NCBI GenBank assembly: GCA_003157225.1
Contig: PMIZ01000438.1
Span: 1 to 7,706 of the forward strand
Direction: 5' to 3'
Origin: Actinomycetota bacterium
Lineage (GTDB): Bacteria > Actinomycetota > Thermoleophilia > RBG-16-64-13
DNA: 7,706 nucleotides
The position numbers and the translations under genes were made by a program. Below, in pieces: positions 1 to 4,852 of the stretch. Position 1 is the first letter of the stretch, and every line of letters starts with the position of its first letter. The notes under the pieces are model-generated. The model had not been told where the DNA came from and did not search any database. It was given only the letters and a program-made list of their open reading frames with translations.

Positions 1-665
1 GAGATGGTCTCGTTGCCCATGGGCGGGATAATGACGCGCATAGCCTGCGGGAGGACAATACGTCTCATCGTCAGGGGGAAGGACATGCCCAGGGACTCTG
101 CCGCTTCAGACTGTCCCCTATCCACCGAGATGATGCCCGCGCGGACGAGTTCGGCGGCATAGGCCGCCTCATTCAACCCCAGCGCAAGCACGGCGGCCAC
201 CATGCCGCCGATGACGCGGTGCGTGTCCCATCCACCCACGGCCAACCCGGTGAACGGCAGGCCGATGAAGAACTTGGGATACATGATTCCGAAGAAACTC
301 CAGATGACGATCTGCACGTAGACGGGTGTCCCGCGGAAGAACCAGATGTAGAACCAGGACAAACCTGACAGCACGTAGTTCTTGGACAACCGCAACACAG
401 CCAACAGGGTGCCGCCGATGGCCCCGACCACCATGGCGATAACGGTGAGCTCAAGGGTCAGGAGCGCAGCTCTCAGGATTATCGGCCTGAACAGGTAGTC
501 GCCGACGACGTTCCACTGAAGGTTGTTGTTCCTTGCCAGCGAGTAGACGAGTGCGACGAAGATGTAGAGAATCACGACCGAGGCGATCCAGCGGCCCCAA
601 TGTCTGATTGGGACCGCTTTGATCACCTCGGGTCGTGAATCGGACCCGCCGGCCCCCCGGTTCAT
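1..665 (-). CDS. Polar amino acid ABC transporter permease (HisM/GlnP type), C-terminus cut by window edge
   Basis: Membrane-spanning subunit of an ABC importer for a polar amino acid or similar solute. I translated the open minus frame running off base 1. It gives 221 residues with a hydrophilic N-terminus, a first membrane segment at about residues 27-44, and a second at about 68-91. The family motif FRGTP lies at 110-114, and the cytoplasmic EAA loop starts at residue 187 (EAAESLGMSF, then IVLPQA), the site that docks on the ATPase. The extra N-terminal helix before the core domain is seen in some longer family members. The start is uncertain: ATG at 665 is preceded directly by GTG (668), another in-frame GTG lies at 707, and none has a clear Shine-Dalgarno. 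The in-frame TAG just upstream is the stop of the binding-protein gene, so the two are probably cotranscribed. Family call is firm; the substrate is unknown. Confidence 0.93.
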   Translation of the reverse strand, partial: MNRGAGGSDSRPEVIKAVPIRHWGRWIASVVILYIFVALVYSLARNNNLQWNVVGDYLFRPIILRAALLTLELTVIAMVVGAIGGTLLAVLRLSKNYVLSGLSWFYIWFFRGTPVYVQIVIWSFFGIMYPKFFIGLPFTGLAVGGWDTHRVIGGMVAAVLALGLNEAAYAAELVRAGIISVDRGQSEAAESLGMSFPLTMRRIVLPQAMRVIIPPMGNETI

Positions 666-716
666 CACCGGGGCCGCATCGGCGCGTGATCGGTCAGCGG
701 GCTCCACGCGCTGGTT

Positions 717-1769
717 CTACGCCCCGCTACCGGGGTCTTTGCTGGCGTTCACGTCCGCCTGCGGATACGGCTGCAGGCCGTAGTGATCGATGATCGTTTT
801 GTAGGTGCCGTCGTCCATGAGGGACTGGAGCGCCTTCTGGATGGCGTCGCGAAGGCCGGAGTTGCTCTTGCCGACAGCGATGCCGTCGATCTTGAGCTCG
901 AAGCCCAAGCCAGCCGGCGGGTTCGGGTCGACGACGAGCTCGAGCGAGCTGCCGTTGTCAGTCGTCTGAGCGACGTACGCGCCGGTGGACGCATCGGTCA
1001 GGTCGGCGACGACGTTACCGCTCTTGATTGCAAGGATGGCGGCCGGCTGATCCGGGAACTCATTGATGGTGACCTCGGCTTTGCCCTGGCCCTTGAGGTA
1101 CACGTTCAGCGCGGCGAGTGCGGCGGCCTGGGTAGTGCCTTTTTCGGCGCCGACGGCTTTCCCGGACAGATCCAGCCAACCGGCGATCTTCTCAGGATTG
1201 CCCTTGGCGACCAACAGAGCCGTGCCGTCTTTGGCGTAGTCGACGAAGTCGGCCTGCTTCTGCCGGGTCAGGTCGTCATACATGCTCGACATGATCACAT
1301 CGATGTTTCCAGCAGCCAGGCCGATGAGCAGGCTGTCGAACTTCATCGTCACGAAGTCGACCTTGGCGCCCAGTTTGGCGCCCATCGCCTGAGCGAGATC
1401 GTAGTCGAAGCCGGTGATCTGGGTGGTCTCCCCGACGAACATCTCCCACGGCGGATAGGGGACGTCACTCCCTACTTTGACTGACGCGGTCTTGTATTTG
1501 TCGGGCACCGTGATCGTAGCGTCGGGCTTGATGGTGGCCAAGATGGCCTTGATGTCATAGGCCGCGCCGGCTGCTGCCGTGGTGGTGGTCTCCGCTGCTG
1601 CTGTGGTCGTCGTCTCCGCCGGGGCCGTAGTAATGGTCTCCGCGGCCACGGTGGTGGTCACGGCCACTGTAGTCGTGGTCGTACTGCCTCCGCACCCTGC
1701 TATGAGCGGCAGAACGATCAAGGCCGCCAACACAAGCATCGCAAGAGCAATTAGGTTCCGTTTCTTCAT
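717..1769 (-). CDS. Amino-acid-type ABC transporter substrate-binding lipoprotein (SBP family 3), partner of the permease
   Basis: Extracytoplasmic solute receptor of 350 residues. The N-terminus MKKRNLIALAML leads into a hydrophobic stretch and lipobox IAGC with the lipidated Cys at residue 26. A Thr/Ala-rich linker to about residue 68 follows, then the two-lobed SBP_bac_3 fold: VPYPPWE, GFDYDLAQAMG, KFDSLLIGLAAGNIDV and LTRQKQADFVDY. Arg169 in the last motif is the position that in HisJ/LAO-type proteins binds the ligand carboxylate; VADLTDA near the second hinge supplies the usual Asp. ATG at 1769 is preferred over the in-frame GTG at 1775 because AGGAGG (1783-1778) sits 8 nt from the ATG but only 2 nt from the GTG. 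The permease follows on the same strand with a 51-nt gap. A polar or acidic amino acid ligand is likely by family, but specificity cannot be read. Confidence 0.95.
   Translation of the reverse strand: MKKRNLIALAMLVLAALIVLPLIAGCGGSTTTTTVAVTTTVAAETITTAPAETTTTAAAETTTTAAAGAAYDIKAILATIKPDATITVPDKYKTASVKVGSDVPYPPWEMFVGETTQITGFDYDLAQAMGAKLGAKVDFVTMKFDSLLIGLAAGNIDVIMSSMYDDLTRQKQADFVDYAKDGTALLVAKGNPEKIAGWLDLSGKAVGAEKGTTQAAALAALNVYLKGQGKAEVTINEFPDQPAAILAIKSGNVVADLTDASTGAYVAQTTDNGSSLELVVDPNPPAGLGFELKIDGIAVGKSNSGLRDAIQKALQSLMDDGTYKTIIDHYGLQPYPQADVNASKDPGSGA
1572..1643 (-). repeat. Three tandem 24-bp repeats coding an 8-residue Thr/Ala linker unit
   Basis: Inside the lipoprotein linker three consecutive 24-bp units encode AETITTAP, AETTTTAA and AETTTTAA. 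The Glu codons (CTC on the plus strand at 1590, 1614 and 1638) are exactly 24 bp apart. The repeat lengthens a flexible spacer between the lipid anchor and the binding domain. Copy number could vary by slippage. Confidence 0.8.
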
Positions 1770-1775
1770 ATGCAC

Positions 1776-1783
1776 TCCCTCCT
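1776..1783 (-). promoter_or_regulatory. Strong Shine-Dalgarno that decides the start of the 717-1769 gene
   Basis: Read on the minus strand the bases are AGGAGGGA. The AGGAGG core is 8 nt from ATG 1769, ideal spacing, and only 2 nt from GTG 1775. It is the one clear Shine-Dalgarno in the window. Confidence 0.85.
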
Positions 1784-1798
1784 GGTTGCACGTCCGAC

Positions 1799-1812
1799 GC
1801 CCCCTCGGGGGC
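1799..1812 (-). promoter_or_regulatory. GC-only hairpin in the 5' leader of the 717-1769 binding-protein gene
   Basis: GCCCCC-TC-GGGGGC (plus strand) is a perfect inverted repeat with 6-bp arms. It ends 15 bp before the Shine-Dalgarno as read on the minus strand. With a realistic loop it gives a 5-bp all-GC stem. There is no T run after it, so a simple terminator is unlikely. It may be an mRNA-stabilising stem or a protein site; function is inferred only. Confidence 0.4.
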
Positions 1813-1923
1813 TATGGCTCAAGGACCACCCAACCCAAAAATGCCGATGGTGGCACCTGCCAAATGTAGATACCACATTATGAATAGCGAAACCATATGT
1901 CGCGCAGCCGGTTTGAGAGTGAA

Positions 1924-1959
1924 GGCTCGTCGTCGGAGCGCGATCGGCGCGAACGAGCC
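1924..1959 (-). terminator. Hairpin, possible weak terminator of the 2108-3025 gene
   Basis: GGCTCGT (1924-1930) and ACGAGCC (1953-1959) are perfect complementary arms. The loop contains a nested GCGC-GATCG-GCGC stem. On the minus strand it lies about 150 bp beyond the stop at 2108 and is followed by TTCACTCTC, which is pyrimidine-rich but not a true T run. Termination is a guess; the inverted repeat itself is certain. Confidence 0.35.
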
Positions 1960-1961
1960 AA

Positions 1962-1978
1962 GAACGCAGGGAGCGTTC
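1962..1978. repeat. Small perfect hairpin GAACGC-AGGGA-GCGTTC
   Basis: A perfect 6-bp stem with a 5-nt loop, three bases beyond the 1924-1959 hairpin and four before the palindrome GTAGCGCTAC at 1982-1991. On the minus strand it is followed by only TT, so it is at best a weak terminator. Confidence 0.5.
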
Positions 1979-2030
1979 GTAGTAGCGCTACGGGCGCGAC
2001 TGAGGACGAAGGATCGCTCCGCCCAGCGCG

Positions 2031-2056
2031 GCCTCGGCGACCGGGGCTTCATTTTG
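2031..2056 (+). terminator. Terminator-like hairpin with T-rich tail on the plus strand
   Basis: GCCTCGG (2031-2037), loop CGA, then CCGGGGC (2041-2047). As plus-strand RNA this is a 7-bp stem with one G-U pair, followed by TTCATTTTG. On the minus strand the G-U becomes a C-A mismatch and the tail precedes the stem, so it suits plus-strand transcription, although both flanking genes are minus. See findings. Confidence 0.35.
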
Positions 2057-2107
2057 AAACGAGCTCCCAAGGTCAGTCTCGGCCGGCAAGAACGCCCCCG
2101 CAACCCT

Positions 2108-3025
2108 CTAGTTGCCGGTGACGCCCCACTCGGCGTATTTGGCGCATATCTTCTGATAGACGCCATCCGCACGCAGCTCTTTGAGTGCGGCATTGACGGC
2201 GGCGACGAGGGCGGTGTTCTGTGGCCTGAGGCCATACCCAAAGCCGAACTGGGTGGTGATGGTCCCCGAGTTGGCCAGCTTGCCCTTGAAGTCGGTGACG
2301 GTCTGGACTAAGTAGGCGTTCACCACCACGTCGTCCACGACGGCGTCGAGCTTGCCGCCATTCAGATCCTGAAACGCCTCGGTGATGGTGCTGTAGTCCT
2401 TGATCTGCTTGATGCCGGAGACGCCCTCCACCGCCGAGTGCCCGATGGTATTCACCTGGACTCCGACCCTCTTGCCGGCCAAGCCCGCGGCGTCGGCGAC
2501 AGGGGCGCCGACGGGAGTGGTTATCGCGAGCGTGCCCGCCAGATACGGATCGCTGAAGGTGACCTTCTGCTGTAGGTCGGGCGTTATGTGCACGGCAGAC
2601 ATGATCATGTCGAAGTGGTCGCCCAGAAGGCCGGGGACGAGGCTGTTGTAGGCGCTGGGCACCGTCTCGAGCGTCAACCCCAGCTTCTTGGCTATCGCGG
2701 TGCAGAGGTCGACGTCAAAACCGACGTAGGCCCCTTTGCCATCGGGATACTCCATGGGCGCGAACGTGGGGTCGGACCCGGCCTGCAGCACGCCGGCCTT
2801 GAGCATCTGGGGGACGGCGATGGTCGCCGACTTGGTTACCGCTTGGATGGCGTTGTTGGCCACGGATGCGGCGTCGGTGCCCGGTGACGTGGTCATAGTG
2901 GTCGAGGTCCCGCTGCCTGTGGTGGTGGTGCTTGCTTGCTTGACGAGCGCGCATCCGGACACGGCGGCACCAACCACCAGGGCGAGAATGAGGAGCGAGA
3001 TCGACCTAAGGAGATATCTCTTCAA
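2108..3025 (-). CDS. Substrate-binding lipoprotein of SBP family 3, with a substituted ligand-binding Arg
   Basis: A second extracytoplasmic solute receptor, 305 residues. The start is taken as TTG 3025, just before KRYLLRS, a hydrophobic core and lipobox VSGC (Cys25). The frame stays open to ATG 3187, but that start would add 54 poorly signal-like residues and overlap the divergent amrS start. The Shine-Dalgarno is weak (GAAAG, 8 nt upstream). A short Thr/Ser linker precedes the SBP_bac_3 domain: DPTFAPMEYPDG, GFDVDLCTAIAKKLGL, SLVPGLLGDHFDMIMSA, VTFSDPY. Where relatives read TPER or similar, this protein reads ITPDLQQ, with Leu at residue 151 instead of the carboxylate-binding Arg, so its ligand may not be a standard alpha-amino acid. 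It is a distant paralogue of the 717-1769 protein, 338 bp away on the same strand, and may be transcribed separately. Confidence 0.9.
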   Translation of the reverse strand: MKRYLLRSISLLILALVVGAAVSGCALVKQASTTTTGSGTSTTMTTSPGTDAASVANNAIQAVTKSATIAVPQMLKAGVLQAGSDPTFAPMEYPDGKGAYVGFDVDLCTAIAKKLGLTLETVPSAYNSLVPGLLGDHFDMIMSAVHITPDLQQKVTFSDPYLAGTLAITTPVGAPVADAAGLAGKRVGVQVNTIGHSAVEGVSGIKQIKDYSTITEAFQDLNGGKLDAVVDDVVVNAYLVQTVTDFKGKLANSGTITTQFGFGYGLRPQNTALVAAVNAALKELRADGVYQKICAKYAEWGVTGN

Positions 3026-3064
3026 ATGCGCCGCTTTCAGGATCGTGCCGGGACTTACCGGTGA

Positions 3065-3070
3065 ATTAAA
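3065..3070 (-). promoter_or_regulatory. Possible -10 element for the 2108-3025 gene
   Basis: TTTAAT on the minus strand, 39 nt before TTG 3025, is the best -10-like hexamer upstream of the gene. The -35 position (3088-3093) reads CGACGC, a poor match, and falls on the dyad at 3086-3109. Low confidence. Confidence 0.25.
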
Positions 3071-3085
3071 CCACGCCTTGGATGT

Positions 3086-3109
3086 TCGCGTCGCGAGGAG
3101 AAGACGCGA
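3086..3109. promoter_or_regulatory. Perfect inverted repeat in the divergent region, possible operator
   Basis: TCGCGTC (3086-3092) and GACGCGA (3103-3109) are perfect 7-bp arms separated by 10 bp, with half-site centres 17 bp apart. The dyad lies between the divergent 2108-3025 gene and amrS. It would overlap the -35 of the former and sit upstream of the amrS promoter. The geometry suits a dimeric regulator, but no regulator gene is visible in the window and chance occurrence in GC-rich DNA is possible. Confidence 0.4.
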
Positions 3110-3143
3110 TCGGGCCGGTGGGAGTGGAGGCTGGCCTTGAAGG

Positions 3144-3149
3144 TATACT
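3144..3149 (+). promoter_or_regulatory. -10 element TATACT of amrS, near-leaderless layout
   Basis: TATACT matches the sigma-70 -10 consensus at five of six positions and lies 10 nt before ATG 3160. With transcription starting about 7 nt after the hexamer, the mRNA would have a leader of only a few bases. There is no Shine-Dalgarno before the ATG and no convincing -35. Confidence 0.55.
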
Positions 3150-3159
3150 TGCCCATAGC

Positions 3160-4245
3160 ATGACTCCATCCGTCCGACACAATCCAAGAAGCACCGGACA
3201 GGCGCCCGTTCGGACTCCGGCGACCGACGCTCTGTTCTCAGAACCCGCGGGGGGCGGGAGGATCCGCTGCACCCTGTGCCCGCACTTCTGCGTGATTCCC
3301 GAGAACGAGGAAGGTCTCTGCAGGGCGCGCGGGGTCCGCGACGGCCGGCTGGTGGCCCTCACCTATGCGCGTCCGGCGACCATCATCAGCGACGAGATCG
3401 AGAAGAAGCCCTTCTTTCATTTCCACCCTGGGACCCGGGCCTTGTCGCTGGGATGCTACGGCTGCAATGTGCTCTGCAGCGACTGCCAGAACTGGCAGAT
3501 ATCGCACGCCAGCGCTCGGACCGAGACCGCCCGGCTGCCAGTGCTCAGCCCGGCCGGCGCGGTGGCGATGGCTCGCAAGCACAAGCTCGCCGGGGTGGCC
3601 TTCACGTACAACGACCCGGTGGTCTGGATCGAGTACGTGCACGACGTTTGCCAGGCCTTCAAGGATGCGGGACTGTACACCGCGTTTGTCACCGCCGGGT
3701 TCCTCACAGAGGCGGCGCTGGACTACGTGGGACCCGTGCTCGATGCCTTCAAGTTCGACTTGAAGGCATCGACGGCCTCCGGTTGGGATTGGCTGACGAA
3801 GGTCAAGGATCCCGCTCCTGCCTATGCCGCGGCAGTGCGGGCGAAAGAAGTCCATGGCTGCCACCTCGAGGTGGTTTCCAACATCGTGCCCACGCTCAAC
3901 GACGACGACGCCAGTTTGACCGCCATGGCCACTTGGGTGCGTGAGAACCTGGGTTCCTCCACCCCGTGGCACGTGACACGCTTCCTGCCCGACTTCGAGC
4001 TCTCGTACCTAGTGCCGACGCCCATCAAGACGCTGGAGCGAGCGGCGCACCTGGGTAAGGCTGCCGGGCTAAAGTTCGTCTACGTGGGCAACGTCCACGA
4101 TCACCCCGGCAGGCACACCGTATGCCCCGGTTGCGGACGCACCGTGATCAGGCGCGAGGAGCGCAAGGTGGAGCTGTCGGCTGTGACCAGACGGCTGTGC
4201 GCGGCCTGCGGGGAAGATCTGGGCCTGGTGTGTCCCCTTGACTAG
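3160..4245 (+). CDS. amrS: AmmeMemoRadiSam-system radical SAM protein (AmrS-like)
   Basis: A 361-residue radical SAM protein of the group related to pyruvate formate-lyase activase. An N-terminal Cys cluster CTLCPHFC (37, 40, 44) plus Cys54 is typical of AmrS. The SAM cluster motif CNVLCSDC gives Cys102, 106 and 109. Family signatures follow: EKKPFFHFHPG, VAFTYNDPVVWIEYV, LDAFKFDLKA, PTLNDDD, TPWHVTRFLPDF, FVYVGNVHDHPG. A C-terminal zinc-ribbon-like part has CPGC (322/325) and CAAC (347/350). The family usually reads SNGY or TNGY where this protein has TAGF. Start ATG 3160 is chosen over ATG 3082 because of TATACT just upstream and because homology begins near residue 24. The family is named for co-occurrence with AMMECR1 and Memo domain proteins; neither is visible here. 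The reaction is not established to my knowledge. Confidence 0.92.
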   Translation: MTPSVRHNPRSTGQAPVRTPATDALFSEPAGGGRIRCTLCPHFCVIPENEEGLCRARGVRDGRLVALTYARPATIISDEIEKKPFFHFHPGTRALSLGCYGCNVLCSDCQNWQISHASARTETARLPVLSPAGAVAMARKHKLAGVAFTYNDPVVWIEYVHDVCQAFKDAGLYTAFVTAGFLTEAALDYVGPVLDAFKFDLKASTASGWDWLTKVKDPAPAYAAAVRAKEVHGCHLEVVSNIVPTLNDDDASLTAMATWVRENLGSSTPWHVTRFLPDFELSYLVPTPIKTLERAAHLGKAAGLKFVYVGNVHDHPGRHTVCPGCGRTVIRREERKVELSAVTRRLCAACGEDLGLVCPLD

Positions 4246-4287
4246 CTTGCGGTCTTGGTTTAAGAAGGTGTTCCGGCGGTGTAGCAT
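4238..4287 (+). promoter_or_regulatory. Promoter region of the GHKL gene, with TAGCAT 6 nt before the GTG
   Basis: TAGCAT (4282-4287) lies 6 nt before GTG 4294, and TTTAAG (4259-4264) is 17 bp upstream as a weak -35. A separate TTGACT (4238-4243) overlaps the amrS stop codon and has TAAGAA 17 bp downstream as an alternative pair. There is no Shine-Dalgarno before the GTG, so a leaderless start from TAGCAT is preferred. Confidence 0.4.
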
Positions 4288-4293
4288 TAAGAC

Positions 4294-4764
4294 GTGAACG
4301 AGCGCGCGGACACCATCAGAACGCCTATCTCGCTGGTCATTCCCCGCAAGGCCGAGTACATCAGCCTGTGCCGCTTGGTGGCCGGCGTGGTGGGGGCTCG
4401 GGACATGCTGGATGAGGAAGTCATCGCCGACCTCAAGTTGGCGGTCTCGGAAGCCTGCACCTGCTTTCTTTGGGGGCCGGAGGGAGGTCCGCTGGGAAGT
4501 GACGACGGGGCCCCCGAGAAGCCTCTATCGTTGCGGGTGGATTTCGCCATCTCGCCCGCGGCTTGGGAGATCACCATCTCGGATCCGGATGGCGCACATC
4601 GGTTGACGCCCCTGGCCGCTCAGACGCCTATGAGCGAGGAGGCCCTGGGGCTCACTATCATCACCGCTCTCGTGGACTCTATCGAGCAGATTGAGAGCGA
4701 CGGCGGCAGCAGCCAACTCCGCCTGGTGAAGCTACTTCGGCCTCAGCCTGTCGTCAACGTCTGA
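4294..4764 (+). CDS. RsbW-like GHKL/HATPase protein (anti-sigma factor type) with degenerate N-box
   Basis: A 156-residue soluble protein of the HATPase_c_2 type, the fold of serine kinase/anti-sigma factors such as RsbW and SpoIIAB. The N-terminal strand and helix (ISLVIPRKAEYISLCRLVAG) and the helix DLKLAVSEACT are typical, and ALGLTIITALVDSI matches the C-terminal G2-box helix. In active members EACT is followed by Asn, which holds the Mg-ATP, and a His four residues on; here the sequence is EACTCFLWG, so both are missing. The next box reads SDPDGA rather than DxGxG. A Gly/Pro-rich insertion follows the N-box. GTG 4294 is the only reasonable start. No sigma factor or STAS antagonist is adjacent. 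It may bind a partner without kinase activity; this is inference. Confidence 0.82.
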   Translation: MNERADTIRTPISLVIPRKAEYISLCRLVAGVVGARDMLDEEVIADLKLAVSEACTCFLWGPEGGPLGSDDGAPEKPLSLRVDFAISPAAWEITISDPDGAHRLTPLAAQTPMSEEALGLTIITALVDSIEQIESDGGSSQLRLVKLLRPQPVVNV

Positions 4765-4838
4765 GCCCGGTTCTCCAGCCTGGCTCTCGGCGTGCGGCCG
4801 CCTCTGTCGCGGTATTCGGGGGCTTCAGGGCACCATGC

Positions 4839-4844
4839 TACACT
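4839..4844 (+). promoter_or_regulatory. -10 element TACACT, leaderless layout for the exported protein gene
   Basis: TACACT lies 8 nt before ATG 4853, and TTCGGG (4815-4820) is 18 bp upstream as a weak -35. It falls inside the reading frame if ATG 4835 were the start, which favours 4853. There is no Shine-Dalgarno before 4853. Confidence 0.5.
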
Positions 4845-4852
4845 GGATTGCC

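Larger units (their letters stand above)
1784..2107. other. Long non-coding stretch between the two binding-protein genes, rich in hairpins
   Basis: No convincing gene lies here; short open frames on both strands have low-complexity Arg/Ser-rich products and neither start signals nor family motifs. By position it must hold the 3' end of the 2108-3025 transcript and probably the promoter for 717-1769. An A/T-rich island at about 1860-1900 contains CATAAT (1882-1877) and TATCTA (1872-1867) on the minus strand, both possible -10 elements, but I find no good -35 at the right distance. From 1924 to 2056 there is a run of inverted repeats, listed separately. Confidence 0.6.

Noticed and set aside
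783..1484. 233-residue plus-strand open frame opposite the binding protein
   Set aside because: It is antisense to a clear SBP family 3 gene; its product has no family motif and the openness follows from high GC codon bias.
1570..1690. Short repeats that might suggest a CRISPR or satellite
   Set aside because: The period is 24 bp with no spacers, and the repeat is in frame inside the lipoprotein linker.
1897..2121. 74-residue plus-strand frame in the intergenic region
   Set aside because: Low-complexity Ser/Arg/Glu-rich product, no Shine-Dalgarno and no TANNNT before the ATG; it also runs through the terminator-like hairpin.
1819..2241. 140-residue minus-strand frame across the intergenic region and the end of the binding-protein gene
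   Set aside because: It overlaps the C-terminal coding part of the 2108-3025 gene in another frame, has no ribosome site and an Arg/Ser/Pro-rich product.
3082..3159. Extended N-terminus of amrS from ATG 3082
   Set aside because: No ribosome site before 3082, the added residues do not resemble family N-termini, and TATACT at 3144 would lie inside the gene.
3276..3944. 222-residue plus-strand frame overlapping amrS
   Set aside because: Shifted frame of the same gene, Arg/Gly/Gln-rich composition, no start signal.
3238..3972. 244-residue minus-strand open frame opposite amrS
   Set aside because: The sense strand encodes an intact radical SAM protein with all Cys motifs; the antisense product is His/Arg/Gly-rich with no recognisable domain.
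4835..4852. Alternative start ATG 4835 for the exported protein
   Set aside because: TACACT overlaps it and fits a leaderless start at 4853; AGGG is only 4 nt from 4835. The alternative is not excluded.
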